Shown here one piece after another: positions 39,185 to 49,090 of a stretch of DNA of 64,000 nucleotides. The DNA lies in NCBI GenBank assembly GCA_041879425.1, contig CP090854.1, positions 1 to 64,000 of the forward strand, given 5' to 3'. This DNA is from Vibrio pomeroyi (GTDB lineage Bacteria > Pseudomonadota > Gammaproteobacteria > Enterobacterales > Vibrionaceae). Each line of letters opens with the position of its first letter. Position 1 is the first letter of the stretch. The position numbers were made by a program, and so were the translations under genes. The notes beneath the pieces were generated by a model. That model worked only from the letters and a program-made list of their open reading frames with translations, did no database searches and was not told the origin of the DNA.

Positions 39185-41203
39185 ATGAAACTGAACCCAA
39201 GACAAGATGAAGCCGTGAAGTATGTTTCTGGCCCCTGCTTAGTATTAGCGGGCGCTGGATCAGGCAAAACACGTGTTATCACCAATAAAATTGCTTATCT
39301 GGTTCAGGAATGTGGCTACAAGGCACGTAACATTGCTGCGGTGACCTTTACCAACAAGGCTGCGCGCGAGATGAAAGAGCGTGTTGGTCAAACCTTAGGT
39401 AAAGGTGAGTCGAAAGGATTAATCGTTTCGACGTTCCATACCATGGGCTTAACGATTATTCGCCGTGAGTACAAAGCGCTGGGTCTTAAGGCTGGATTCT
39501 CTCTATTTGATGACCAAGACCAGTTGGCCTTATTAAAAGAGCTAACAGAAAAGCAGATCGATGGTGATAAGGATCTGCTGCGTGCATTGATGAGTACCAT
39601 TTCGAATTGGAAAAATGACATGCTGACGCCAGATCAGGCGAAAGCGCGTGCTCAAGGCGAACAAGAGCAGTTGTTTGCTTTCTGCTTTGAGATGTACCAA
39701 AAACAGATGAAGGCCTATAACGCACTCGACTTTGATGATCTGATTGCGATGCCTGTATTGTTGCTCAAAACCAATCAAGAAGTGCGCGAACGTTGGCAGT
39801 CGCGAATTCGCTACCTATTGGTGGATGAATACCAAGATACCAATACCAGCCAATACGAACTGGTTCGCTTGCTTGTCGGAGAGCGCGGTCGTTTGACGGT
39901 GGTAGGTGATGATGACCAATCTATCTATTCATGGCGTGGCGCAAAACCGCAAAACTTGGTGTTGCTGGGTGAGGATTACCCGAACCTTCGCCTTATCAAG
40001 CTAGAGCAGAACTATCGCTCGACCAGTCGAATCTTGCGTGCCGCGAACATCTTGATCGCCAATAACCCGCACGTTTATGAGAAGTCTCTATTCTCAGAGA
40101 TCCCTGACGGTGAAAAGCTTAAGGTCTTGAATGCCAAAAACGAAGAGCACGAAGCCGAACGTATTACCGGTGAGATCATCGCGCACAAGTTTTTGAACCG
40201 TACTGAATATAAAGATTACGCAGTGCTTTACCGTGGTAACCACCAATCTCGCCTAATTGAAAAAGCGCTGATGCAGAACCGTGTGCCTTACAAGATCTCT
40301 GGCGGCACCTCTTTCTTTGCTAGAGCAGAGATAAAAGACATCATGGCCTACCTGCGTGTGTTGGTGAACCCAGATGATGACAACGCTTTTCTACGTATTG
40401 TAAACACGCCGCGCCGTGAGATTGGCCCGGTTACGCTTGAGAAATTAGGCAGCTACGCCAACATGCGTGGTAAGAGCCTTTTTGAAGCCAGTTTTGAAAT
40501 GGGCTTGGAACAAACGCTGACTGGCCGCGGCTTAGAAAACTTGCGTCGATTCACTGATTGGATTGTTCGTATCTCGGATAACGCTGAACGTGGTAACACT
40601 GTGGATGCGGTTCGTGCGTTAGTTCGTGACATAAACTACGAAGATTGGCTATACGAAACCTCAGCAAGCCCAAAAGCCGCAGAGATGCGAATGAAGAACG
40701 TCTCTGATCTCTACAGCTGGATTGTGGCTGATCTAGAGGGTGACAACTACGATAAAGAAGAGAAAACACTTCGTGAGGTTGTTCAACGCTTAACGCTGCG
40801 TGACATGATGGAGCGTGGTGAAGATGATGACGATGCAGACCAAGTTCAACTAATGACGCTGCACGCATCGAAGGGTCTAGAGTTCCCTTATGTATTCTTG
40901 ATGGGCACTGAAGAGGGCATCTTGCCGCACCAAACCAGTGTTGATGAAGGTAACGTAGAAGAAGAACGTCGTCTTATGTATGTGGGTATTACCCGAGCAC
41001 AGAAAGAGCTGACCTTTACTAAGTGTCGTGAACGTCGCCAGTATGGTGAGTTGATTAAGCCAACACAAAGCCGCTTCTTAGATGAGTTACCCCATGATGA
41101 TGTGGAGTGGGAAAGCGTGAAGAAGCCACAGTCCGCTGAAGAGCGAATGGAGAAAGGGCAAGCGCACATTGCTAACATTCGTGCGATGTTCAATAAGAAA
41201 TAA
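39185..41203 (+). CDS. rep: ATP-dependent DNA helicase Rep
   Basis: Rep is an SF1A 3-prime-to-5-prime helicase that clears proteins from DNA ahead of replication forks. It has 672 residues (E. coli 673). Motif I is GAGSGKT at about residues 22-28, motif II is VDEYQDTN, and motif III is [13 protein letters not shown]. The start [20 protein letters not shown] is characteristic of Rep rather than UvrD. It is divergent from vexR and converges with a cytochrome gene through a shared terminator. Confidence 0.96.
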   Translation: MKLNPRQDEAVKYVSGPCLVLAGAGSGKTRVITNKIAYLVQECGYKARNIAAVTFTNKAAREMKERVGQTLGKGESKGLIVSTFHTMGLTIIRREYKALGLKAGFSLFDDQDQLALLKELTEKQIDGDKDLLRALMSTISNWKNDMLTPDQAKARAQGEQEQLFAFCFEMYQKQMKAYNALDFDDLIAMPVLLLKTNQEVRERWQSRIRYLLVDEYQDTNTSQYELVRLLVGERGRLTVVGDDDQSIYSWRGAKPQNLVLLGEDYPNLRLIKLEQNYRSTSRILRAANILIANNPHVYEKSLFSEIPDGEKLKVLNAKNEEHEAERITGEIIAHKFLNRTEYKDYAVLYRGNHQSRLIEKALMQNRVPYKISGGTSFFARAEIKDIMAYLRVLVNPDDDNAFLRIVNTPRREIGPVTLEKLGSYANMRGKSLFEASFEMGLEQTLTGRGLENLRRFTDWIVRISDNAERGNTVDAVRALVRDINYEDWLYETSASPKAAEMRMKNVSDLYSWIVADLEGDNYDKEEKTLREVVQRLTLRDMMERGEDDDDADQVQLMTLHASKGLEFPYVFLMGTEEGILPHQTSVDEGNVEEERRLMYVGITRAQKELTFTKCRERRQYGELIKPTQSRFLDELPHDDVEWESVKKPQSAEERMEKGQAHIANIRAMFNKK

Positions 41204-41237
41204 TGTTCTGCTTGATTAGCACTATATAGAAGACAAT

Positions 41238-41267
41238 AAAAAAGGTGACCTGATGGTCACCTTTTTT
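41238..41267. terminator. Bidirectional terminator between rep and cytochrome c5
   Basis: AAAAAAGGTGACC/GGTCACCTTTTTT forms a stem with T-tracts on both strands. Confidence 0.9.
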
Positions 41268-41299
41268 GAATTTGGCTTTTTTAATTACAGAACGGTGAA

Positions 41300-41713
41300 T
41301 TACAGACCAGCAATCATGTGCTCGATAGCATCTTTGATTTCATCGTCTGAACAGTCCATACATGAACCTTTCGCTGGCATTGCGTTGAAGCCGTTGATTG
41401 CGTGGTCAGCTAGGATATCGCGACCCTGAGCAATACGAGGACCCCAATCACCAGCATCACCTGTTTTAGGTGCGCCACTTACGCCAGATGCGTGACAAGC
41501 AATACAAAAGGTACCGTAAACTGCTGCGCCATCACGAGGGCCTGTTGGTTCTGCGGCTACTGGCTCACTGCCGACTAGGTATACTTGGCCAACTGGTTTG
41601 ATGCGCTCAGCAATTGCATCTTGCTCTGCTTCGCTTAGGCCTGAAGCCATTGCACCAGTTGAAAAGGTTAAAACTGCGATGACAACGCTTAAAATTCGAC
41701 GAGACATATCCAT
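41300..41713 (-). CDS. Cytochrome c5 family protein, periplasmic
   Basis: This small monohaem cytochrome has 137 residues from ATG 41713 (or 135 from 41707). The signal peptide is about residues 1-25 and ends near MASG. The haem motif CIACH binds haem covalently, and the later CMDC pair is the disulfide found in cytochrome c5 proteins. The distal ligand is probably a Met in NAMPAKG. It likely shuttles electrons in the periplasm to a terminal oxidase. Longer readings add about 50 residues of non-secretory sequence and are rejected. No operon partner is present. Confidence 0.9.
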   Translation of the reverse strand: MDMSRRILSVVIAVLTFSTGAMASGLSEAEQDAIAERIKPVGQVYLVGSEPVAAEPTGPRDGAAVYGTFCIACHASGVSGAPKTGDAGDWGPRIAQGRDILADHAINGFNAMPAKGSCMDCSDDEIKDAIEHMIAGL

Positions 41714-41961
41714 TAAACTCACTTTACATTCCCAAGGTAAGTACATGCTTACCAATTTATAGTGTTGGAAGGGTGTTTTGGCTTTAAGCAGTAAAGAGTA
41801 ACTGTTAAACCAATGTAAATAATGGGTGATTATATCCCGATAAGTTGTTGCAATAAACAACAACTTATAAGCTGTGGCGGGTTGTAGTACTCAAATAAGG
41901 GGTTTATCACATATTAACTGTCGAAAAAGAGACCAAACAGAAAAAAAAGTTAAAAAAGTAC

Positions 41962-41990
41962 TAGACGGCATTGGGTGATATACGTATTAT
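41962..41990 (+). promoter_or_regulatory. Promoter of the tRNA operon
   Basis: TAGACG at 41962-41967 and TATTAT at 41985-41990 are 17 bases apart, and a C/G-rich discriminator (TCCACTCCGCC) follows, as is common for stringently controlled stable RNA promoters. The first tRNA begins at 42012. Confidence 0.6.
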
Positions 41991-42011
41991 TCCACTCCGC
42001 CGACAGGGCAT

Positions 42012-42088
<77 letters not shown>

Positions 42089-42136
42089 TCCGGTCTCTTA
42101 TTTCGGTAAGTGAGAAATTGGCAGAAAAGAAATAAT

Positions 42137-42213
42137 GGTGGCTATAGCTCAGTTGGTAGAGCCCTGGATTGTGATTCCGGTGGTCGCGAGTTCGAATCTC
42201 GTTAGCCACCCCA
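42137..42213 (+). tRNA. tRNA-His (GUG), copy 1
   Basis: A 77-nt tRNA with anticodon GTG in TTGTGAT and encoded CCA. The extra G at position -1 (42137) pairs with C73, the identity mark of tRNA-His. Confidence 0.95.
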
Positions 42214-42289
42214 TTCTTTCTTTACAAAATATCGGTAGCTTCGGCTTCCAGTGTTGATTCACTATCCCAAGAATCGATACAAAACTAGT

Positions 42290-42366
<77 letters not shown>

Positions 42367-42410
42367 CTATTTCAATAATCGCTTGTTAAGCGGTTATATA
42401 AAAAATTAGT

Positions 42411-42487
42411 GGTGGCTATAGCTCAGTTGGTAGAGCCCTGGATTGTGATTCCGGTGGTCGCGAGTTCGAATCTCGTTAGCCACCCCA
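42411..42487 (+). tRNA. tRNA-His (GUG), copy 2
   Basis: This is identical in sequence to the copy at 42137. It starts 45 bases after tRNA-Pro copy 1. Confidence 0.95.
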
Positions 42488-42542
42488 TTAATTTTGGTAG
42501 CTTCTTTGAAGTTCCCAGTTTGAGAAATCAAACGAAACGTCT

Positions 42543-42619
<77 letters not shown>

Positions 42620-42627
42620 CCTTGAGA

Positions 42628-42658
42628 AAGCTCATCAGAAATGATGAGCTTTTTTTTC
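42628..42658 (+). terminator. Terminator of the tRNA operon
   Basis: AAGCTCATCA/TGATGAGCTT forms a ten-bp stem with a GAAA tetraloop, followed by a run of eight T residues. Confidence 0.92.
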
Positions 42659-42659
42659 A

Positions 42660-43439
42660 TCTGTAGATCACAGAGTGGAACCCAAGTGGGGTTCGCTTGA
42701 TGTTCAAAGAATGTCTCTTCACCCATCACTCAAGAAACTCATCTTCGATCTCCTCGATTATTGCGTCTTTATAGAAGCACTCCATTTATCAAATGAAAAG
42801 ATCTATATCTAATTTTATATAAAATAACCGCTCAATAATTCGACAAATTAATAGGTCTGGTCTAGAGATTTTGGTGAAAAGTTGAATTTGGTTCTTAATT
42901 TGCCCACTAAGGCACGTATTTGACAGCTTTCTTTCTATCAAGCACTTCAAAAGATCATCTAATTTACTAAGCCTTTGGGTTGCTTGTCTTCTATTTAGAT
43001 AAGCAATGAAAATGGTTAAATGTGTGGTAAATATAATCCTATCTAGTTGTTTTGTTTGTTTAAATTAACAAAGTTAGCGTTTGTTTCTATAGTGTTAATT
43101 GTTTTTTGGAATAATTATTTGTTTTTATTGAATGGTAGTGAGATCTGCTTTGAACCACAGGTTTAGGTCTACAAGTAAGTAGTGGTAAGGGGTTTGTGAG
43201 TATTTATTACCGCTAATATAATGTTGATTTTTCTTACTATATGCTCTTTGAGTGAATAGTTATGTGTCACTTTTGCTTGCTAAGCGTTTAATGTCGACTT
43301 TTTATCCTATTTTTGTTGCTTTTCTGTGAATTATTTGCCAAATTGTCAACCGTATAAAATATCAGAACAATATTCTGGTAAGAATGGATTCAATTTTGCA
43401 GACAGGGCAGAAAGCTGCCAAAGCAGTAGAGGTCTGGTA
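42660..43439 (+). other. AT-rich 780-bp non-coding stretch upstream of the ABC operon
   Basis: No credible gene was found here on either strand. The stretch is AT-rich, with several T-runs and a short hairpin GAACCC/GGGTTC at 42678-42694. It probably carries the promoter and control sites of the following transporter operon, but I could not pick a unique promoter. The last 110 bases can be read as an in-frame extension of the ATPase gene from GTG 43326, which I reject. Confidence 0.6.
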
Positions 43440-45167
43440 ATGTCACTTTTAGAAGTAAAAAATCTTCGTATCGAATACCCATCTCGTCATGGAGTTCACG
43501 CCGCAGTTAAATCGCTTTCGTTCAATATTGAACGTGGTGAGATCGTTGGTGTTGTAGGCGAGTCTGGTGCAGGTAAATCAACAGTAGGTAATGCTGTGAT
43601 CGATTTGCTGAGCCCTCCCGGTCGCATTGCTAGCGGCGAGGTATTTCTGGATGGCGAAAAAGTCTCTGGCTTATCTCCTGAACAGATGCGTTCTGTTCGC
43701 GGCTCAAAGATTGGTTTTATCTTCCAAGATCCAATGACGTCTCTTAACCCTCTATTCACAGTAGAACAGCAGTTAAAAGAGACGATTCATGCCAACATGA
43801 AGGTTTCGGATCAAGAAGCCTACCAGCGTTCATTAGACTTGATGAACCAAGTGGGTATCCCACAACCAGAAAACCGTTTAAAGCAGTACCCACACCAATT
43901 CTCTGGCGGTATGCGTCAGCGTGTAGTTATCGCGATCGCATTGGCAGGTGAACCTGACCTTATCATCGCAGATGAACCGACAACGGCACTCGATGTATCT
44001 ATTCAAGACCAAATCTTAGGTTTGATTCGCGATCTATGTATTAAGAAAAACGTAGGTTGCATGTTGGTAACGCACGACATGGGCGTGGTCTCTAACGTTA
44101 CCGACCGCGTAGCCGTTATGTATCGTGGTGACTTAGTTGAGTTTGGCCCAACAGCGAAAGTTCTGGGTACTCCTGAACACCCATACACACACAGCCTTAT
44201 CTCTGCGGTTCCTCGTTCTGACCGCAAACTCGATCGTTTCCCTCTTGTTAGTTACATCGAAGAAGCACAAGAGATGGAACCTCTGGATGTGAAAAACCAC
44301 TGGTTAGGTCAAAGCCAAGATCACCGTGATTACACTGGTCCACTGTTGAACGTTGAAAACGTAAACTTGCGCTTTACCACCAAAGATTCTTTCTTTGAGA
44401 GCCGTCGTGAGTACGTTCAGGCGTCAAACAACGTGAGCTTTGAAGTACATGAAGGCGAAACGTTTGGTCTAGTAGGTGAATCAGGTTCGGGTAAATCAAC
44501 GATCGCACGTGTGATTGCTGGCTTGTACGCACCAAACTCAGGCAAGGTAACGTTTGAAGGCGTTGACCTTACTGGTCTTAAATCTGAAAAAGAGCGTCGC
44601 CCGATGCGTCGTCAAATGCAGATGGTTTTCCAAAACCCTTACACATCAATGAACCCTCGAATGAAGATATTCGACATCATTGCTGAACCTATCCGATTCC
44701 ATAAGCTTACTCGCAACGAAAATGAAACTCGTCAGATCGTGAACGACCTGCTAGAGCACGTTGGTTTAGGCAAGATGGCTGGGGTGAAGTACCCGCACGA
44801 ATTCTCAGGTGGTCAACGTCAGCGTATTTCTATCGCTCGCGCTTTGGCAACTCGCCCGCGTCTTTTGATTTGTGATGAACCAACATCGGCACTGGATGTG
44901 TCGGTACAGGCTCAGATCCTTAACCTACTAAAAGACTTACAAGACGAGCTAAACCTAACCATGCTGTTCATCAGTCACGATTTACCGGTTATTCGCCAAA
45001 TGTGTGACCGTGTTGGTGTGATGCAAATGGGAGAACTATTGGAAGTAGCGCCAACTGAGCAGCTGTTCCAATCGCCTCAGCATGAATACAGCAAACATCT
45101 GATTTCTTTAATGCCTGAATTTACAGGTTTAAGAGAAGAAAAAGCAGTGGCACAAGCCGCGGTATAA
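43440..45167 (+). CDS. Peptide-type ABC transporter ATPase, fused double-domain (DppD-DppF-like)
   Basis: Two nucleotide-binding domains are fused in one 575-residue chain that powers uptake through the permeases encoded downstream. Domain 1 has Walker A GESGAGKST, signature FSGGMRQR and Walker B IIADEPTTALD. Domain 2, from about residue 300, has GESGSGKST, FSGGQRQR and ICDEPTSALD. Each domain carries the C-terminal oligopeptide extension (HPYTHSLISAVP in domain 1). The ATG at 43440 follows an AGAGGT ribosome-binding site. The fusion replaces the usual two separate genes. The substrate is not known; the family includes dipeptide, oligopeptide and glutathione importers. Confidence 0.9.
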   Translation: MSLLEVKNLRIEYPSRHGVHAAVKSLSFNIERGEIVGVVGESGAGKSTVGNAVIDLLSPPGRIASGEVFLDGEKVSGLSPEQMRSVRGSKIGFIFQDPMTSLNPLFTVEQQLKETIHANMKVSDQEAYQRSLDLMNQVGIPQPENRLKQYPHQFSGGMRQRVVIAIALAGEPDLIIADEPTTALDVSIQDQILGLIRDLCIKKNVGCMLVTHDMGVVSNVTDRVAVMYRGDLVEFGPTAKVLGTPEHPYTHSLISAVPRSDRKLDRFPLVSYIEEAQEMEPLDVKNHWLGQSQDHRDYTGPLLNVENVNLRFTTKDSFFESRREYVQASNNVSFEVHEGETFGLVGESGSGKSTIARVIAGLYAPNSGKVTFEGVDLTGLKSEKERRPMRRQMQMVFQNPYTSMNPRMKIFDIIAEPIRFHKLTRNENETRQIVNDLLEHVGLGKMAGVKYPHEFSGGQRQRISIARALATRPRLLICDEPTSALDVSVQAQILNLLKDLQDELNLTMLFISHDLPVIRQMCDRVGVMQMGELLEVAPTEQLFQSPQHEYSKHLISLMPEFTGLREEKAVAQAAV

Positions 45168-45261
45168 AAATCAGCAGGCTGGAGTTTAGCTTGCTAACAA
45201 CAATAAACAGACGCAAATACAACAACTAGGGATCTGGATTCCCGCATGAAGGAGTTATGCA

Positions 45262-46815
45262 ATGAAAACCATGAAAAGCAAATTAGCAGTAGCTTTAATG
45301 GCAGCTGGCCTAAGCTTTAGTGCAGCAGCAGCAGATATTACCGTTGGCTACGCAGCTGACCCAGTATCACTTGACCCGCACGAGCAGCTGTCTGGTGGCA
45401 CACTGCAAATGTCTCACATGGTGTTTGACCCTCTAGTACGTTTCACTCAAGAGATGGATTTTGAAGGCCGCCTAGCATCTAGCTGGGAGCGTGTTGATGA
45501 AACGACTTTCCGCTTCAACCTACGTAAAGGTGTGAAATTCCACTCTGGTAACGAACTGACTGCTGATGATGTTGTGTGGACTTTCGAACGTCTACAAGCT
45601 TCTCCAGACTTTAAGTCTATCTTCACGCCATACGAAAAAATGGTAAAAGTGGATGACTACACAGTTGAGCTAGTATCAAAAGCGGCTTACCCACTAGTGC
45701 TACAAACAGCAACTTACATCTTCCCTATGGACAGCAAGTTCTACTCTGGCCAAACAGCGGAAGGTAAAGACAAGTCTGAGCTAGTTAAGCACGGTAACTC
45801 GTTTGCTTCGACTAACGTTTCAGGTACTGGTCCTTTCATCGTAACGCAGCGTGAGCAAGGCGTTAAAGTAACGTTCGAACGTTTCAACGATTACTGGGAT
45901 ACAGAAACTGAAGGGAACGTAGACAAGCTAACACTTGTGCCAATCAAAGAAGACGCGACACGTGTTGCAGCACTTCTTTCTGGCGACGTTGATATGATTC
46001 ACCCAGTAGCACCAAACGATCACAAGCGTGTTAAAAACGCTAAGAACATCGATCTAGTAACGCTACCTGGTACTCGTATCATCACGTTCCAAATGAACCA
46101 AAACAGCAACGAAGCTCTTAAAGATGTTCGCGTTCGTCAGGCGATTGTTCACGCAATCAACAACGAAGGTATCGTTAAGAAGATCATGAAAGGCTTCGCA
46201 ACAGCTGCTGGTCAGCAAAGCCCAACAGGCTACGCGGGTCACAACGAAGACCTAGTTCCTCGTTACGATCTGAAAAAAGCGAAAGAGCTGATGAAAGAAG
46301 CGGGCTACGAAGATGGCTTTACGCTAACTATGATGGCTCCAAACAACCGTTACGTGAACGATGCGAAAGTAGCGCAAGCGTCTGCGGCAATGCTGTCTAA
46401 GATTGGTATCAAAGTTGATCTTAAGACTATGCCTAAAGCACAGTACTGGCCTGAGTTTGACCTATGTTCAGCAGACATGATGATGATCGGCTGGCACTCA
46501 GATACAGAAGATTCAGCTAACTTCAACGAGTTCCTAACTATGACTCGTAACGAAGAGACTGGCCGTGGTCAATACAACTGTTCTGGTTACTCAAACCCAG
46601 AAATGGATGCGATTGTAGAAGCTTCTAACACTGAAACGGACCCAGTTAAGCGTTCTGAAATGCTGAAAGGCGTTGAAGCAACACTTTACAATGACGCAGC
46701 ATTCGTACCGCTACACTGGCAAAGTGAAGCGTGGGGCGCGAAGTCTAACGTAGGTGCAGCAGACGTAGTAAACCCAATGGTTATGCCTTACTTCGGCGAC
46801 CTAGTTGTAAAATAA
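45262..46815 (+). CDS. Peptide ABC transporter substrate-binding protein (SBP_bac_5)
   Basis: This 517-residue periplasmic binding protein delivers the substrate to the transporter. A signal peptide of about 23 residues ends at SAAAA. The mature start ITVGYAADPVSLDPHE and the segments FNLRKGVKFHSGNELTADD and FEGRLASSWERVD are typical of family 5 solute-binding proteins. An AAGGAG site precedes the ATG. It lies between the ATPase and the permeases. Two hairpins follow the stop codon, and they may let the binding protein be made in excess over the permeases. The ligand is unknown. Confidence 0.9.
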   Translation: MKTMKSKLAVALMAAGLSFSAAAADITVGYAADPVSLDPHEQLSGGTLQMSHMVFDPLVRFTQEMDFEGRLASSWERVDETTFRFNLRKGVKFHSGNELTADDVVWTFERLQASPDFKSIFTPYEKMVKVDDYTVELVSKAAYPLVLQTATYIFPMDSKFYSGQTAEGKDKSELVKHGNSFASTNVSGTGPFIVTQREQGVKVTFERFNDYWDTETEGNVDKLTLVPIKEDATRVAALLSGDVDMIHPVAPNDHKRVKNAKNIDLVTLPGTRIITFQMNQNSNEALKDVRVRQAIVHAINNEGIVKKIMKGFATAAGQQSPTGYAGHNEDLVPRYDLKKAKELMKEAGYEDGFTLTMMAPNNRYVNDAKVAQASAAMLSKIGIKVDLKTMPKAQYWPEFDLCSADMMMIGWHSDTEDSANFNEFLTMTRNEETGRGQYNCSGYSNPEMDAIVEASNTETDPVKRSEMLKGVEATLYNDAAFVPLHWQSEAWGAKSNVGAADVVNPMVMPYFGDLVVK

Positions 46816-46832
46816 TCTAGCTTGCTAGAATC

Positions 46833-46858
46833 GAGAGCCTGAAGCTTTTCAGGCTCTC
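46833..46858 (+). terminator. Intercistronic hairpin after the binding-protein gene
   Basis: GAGAGCCTGAA/TTCAGGCTCTC forms an 11-bp stem with a GCTT loop. There is no T-run, only AAATTATT, so it is more likely an mRNA-stabilising hairpin than a full terminator. Confidence 0.6.
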
Positions 46859-46886
46859 AAATTATTAAGAAATAGATTTAAGTTTC

Positions 46887-46926
46887 GGTATTTGGTCTTC
46901 CTTCAGTCTGGCTAAATACCTTTTTT
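46887..46926 (+). terminator. Partial terminator before the permease genes
   Basis: GGTATTTGG pairs with the complementary GGCTAAATACC across a loop of about 15 bases and is followed by TTTTTT. It may reduce transcription into the permease genes. Confidence 0.6.
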
Positions 46927-46993
46927 AAGACTGAATTTTGTTATCTAGTCGCGGATTTCGACTAGGTAGTCATGGATAGATAAGGGGCAAGGA

Positions 46994-47971
46994 ATGGTTA
47001 CGTTTCTGGTCAAGCGCCTGTTTCAGGCACTGATAGTGATGTTTGTGATCAGTTTGGTGGCGTTTGCCATTCAGGATAACCTGGGCGACCCGTTGCGTGA
47101 GTTAGTCGGTCAATCTGTTTCAGAATCGGAGCGTCAAGCGCTGCGTGATGAACTCGGCTTAAATGATCCCTTCATTACAAAATACACTCGCTTTGTGGGC
47201 GCAGCTCTACAAGGTGATCTTGGTACTTCATATTTCTTTAAACGCCCAGCTGTGGACGTAATCTTAGATAAACTCGTAGCAACGCTTGAACTTGTGTTCG
47301 GCGCTTCTCTGATCATTGTTTGTCTGTCGATTCCACTTGGCGTTTATTCTGCAATACACCCAAAAAGCTTCTTCACTAAACTGGTGATGGCGGGCAGTAG
47401 TATTGGCATTTCTGTGCCTGTTTTCTTAACCGCAATCATGTTGATGTATGTATTCTCTATTGAGTTAGGTTGGCTACCGTCGTTTGGACGTGGTGAGACC
47501 GCAAACTGGTTTGGTTGGGAATCTGGCTTCTTAACGATAGATGGCCTTGCGCACTTAGTGCTGCCGAGTATTGCTCTAGCATCTATCATGCTGCCTCTGT
47601 TCATTCGTCTAGTTCGCTCTGAAATGCTAGAGGTTCTTAGCTCTGAGTACATCAAGTTTGGTAAAGCAAAAGGCTTAGCCCTGAACAAGATTTACTACCA
47701 ACACGCCTTGAAGAACACAATGCTACCTGTACTAACGGTAGGTGGTGTTCAAATCGGTACTATGGTGGCTTACACCATTCTTACCGAAACAGTGTTCCAG
47801 TGGCCGGGTACCGGCTTCCTATTCCTTGAAGCGATTAACCGAGTGGATACACCACTGATTACCGCATACGTTATCTTCGTAGGTCTTATCTTCGTAGTAA
47901 CGAACACCATTGTTGACCTGCTATACGGCATCATTAACCCAACAGTGAACATTACAGGGAAAGGAGCATAA
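46994..47971 (+). CDS. Peptide-type ABC transporter permease 1 (DppB-like)
   Basis: This 325-residue inner-membrane permease has about six membrane helices. The N-terminus MVTFLVKRLFQALIVMFVIS is the DppB/OppB pattern, followed by the domain with GDPLRELVG. The EAA-type loop that contacts the ATPase appears in KFGKAKGLALNKIYYQHALKN (abbreviated AKGLALNKIYYQHALKN). The start follows GGGGCAAGGA. It ends two bases before the second permease. Confidence 0.9.
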   Translation: MVTFLVKRLFQALIVMFVISLVAFAIQDNLGDPLRELVGQSVSESERQALRDELGLNDPFITKYTRFVGAALQGDLGTSYFFKRPAVDVILDKLVATLELVFGASLIIVCLSIPLGVYSAIHPKSFFTKLVMAGSSIGISVPVFLTAIMLMYVFSIELGWLPSFGRGETANWFGWESGFLTIDGLAHLVLPSIALASIMLPLFIRLVRSEMLEVLSSEYIKFGKAKGLALNKIYYQHALKNTMLPVLTVGGVQIGTMVAYTILTETVFQWPGTGFLFLEAINRVDTPLITAYVIFVGLIFVVTNTIVDLLYGIINPTVNITGKGA

Positions 47972-47973
47972 TC

Positions 47974-48912
47974 ATGGAACAAACAACAACAGCTCCATCT
48001 CGTTGGGAGCGATTCAAGCAGTCAGACATTCTGTACTACTTCTTACGCGACAAAGTGGCAATGGTCAGCTTTGCCATCTTTGCGGCCTTCCTAGTGATGG
48101 CACTCGCGGCACCGATTTTAGCGCCAACAGACCCGTATGACGTGACGTCTATCGACATCATGGATTCAGAGCTGCCACCATCTTGGATGGAAGACGGCGA
48201 AGAGCGTTTCTTACTGGGTACTGATGAGCAAGGTCGTGACATCCTATCGACCATGCTTTACGGCTCTCGTCTTTCATTGACGATTGGTTTCTTAGCGGTT
48301 GGTCTTCAGCTGACTCTAGGTATCATCATTGGTCTGTCTGCGGGTTACTTCGGTGGCCGTATCGATAGCTTCTTGATGCGTTTTGCCGATGTTCAGCTTT
48401 CGTTCTCAACCATGATGGTTGCGATCATTGTCTCGGCTATCTTTAAGGCAAGTTTCGGCAGTGACTTCTACGCGCAATATGCCGTTGTTATGCTGGTGGT
48501 GATCATCGGTATTGCCGAATGGCCGCAGTATGCTCGTACTATTCGTGCATCGGTATTGGCAGAGAAGAAGAAAGAGTACGTAGAAGCGGCACGTGTGATG
48601 GGTTTCAGAGCACCTCGCATCATGTTCCGTCATATTCTGCCTAACTGTTTATCACCGATTTTGGTTATCTCTACAGTACAGGTGGCAAATGCCATCATGT
48701 CAGAGGCGGCACTTTCTTTCCTAGGATTAGGTCTTCCGGTAGACCAACCGTCACTGGGTGCCCTGATCAGTACTGGCTTTAACTACATTTTCTCAGGAGC
48801 ATGGTGGATCACAGCATTCCCAGGTGTGCTTTTGGTAACATTAGTTCTAGTTATTAACCTACTAGGCGACTGGTTACGTGACGTGTTTAACCCTAAAATT
48901 TATAAAGGGTGA
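47974..48912 (+). CDS. Peptide-type ABC transporter permease 2 (DppC-like)
   Basis: This 312-residue protein pairs with the upstream permease. The DppC/OppC pattern is visible: an N-terminal helix near residues 30-50, LGTDEQGRDILSTMLYGSRLS, and the ATPase-contact loop EAARVMGFRAPRIMFRHILPN. It is the last gene of the transporter operon and is followed by a terminator. Confidence 0.92.
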   Translation: MEQTTTAPSRWERFKQSDILYYFLRDKVAMVSFAIFAAFLVMALAAPILAPTDPYDVTSIDIMDSELPPSWMEDGEERFLLGTDEQGRDILSTMLYGSRLSLTIGFLAVGLQLTLGIIIGLSAGYFGGRIDSFLMRFADVQLSFSTMMVAIIVSAIFKASFGSDFYAQYAVVMLVVIIGIAEWPQYARTIRASVLAEKKKEYVEAARVMGFRAPRIMFRHILPNCLSPILVISTVQVANAIMSEAALSFLGLGLPVDQPSLGALISTGFNYIFSGAWWITAFPGVLLVTLVLVINLLGDWLRDVFNPKIYKG

Positions 48913-48950
48913 TAGCGCGGTTTGATTTTTAGAAAAAAAAGTCATTAAAC

Positions 48951-48982
48951 TAAGAGCCGTAAGCAATTACGGCTCTTTTTTT
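48951..48982 (+). terminator. Terminator of the peptide transporter operon
   Basis: AAGAGCCGTAA/TTACGGCTCTT with a GCAA loop is followed by seven T residues. Confidence 0.92.
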
Positions 48983-49090
48983 GCTTAATGGATCTGGAAC
49001 TTAGTATCATTGATACTGTCAATAATACTTAAAATGGAATTCATGTTTTATCGACATTGATTCGGTAATAATTAACCCGCAAGGGTTTAA

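Noticed and set aside
43326..43439. An upstream GTG start for the ABC ATPase
   Set aside because: The added 38 residues have no family similarity, whereas ATG 43440 has a ribosome-binding site and gives the conserved N-terminus.
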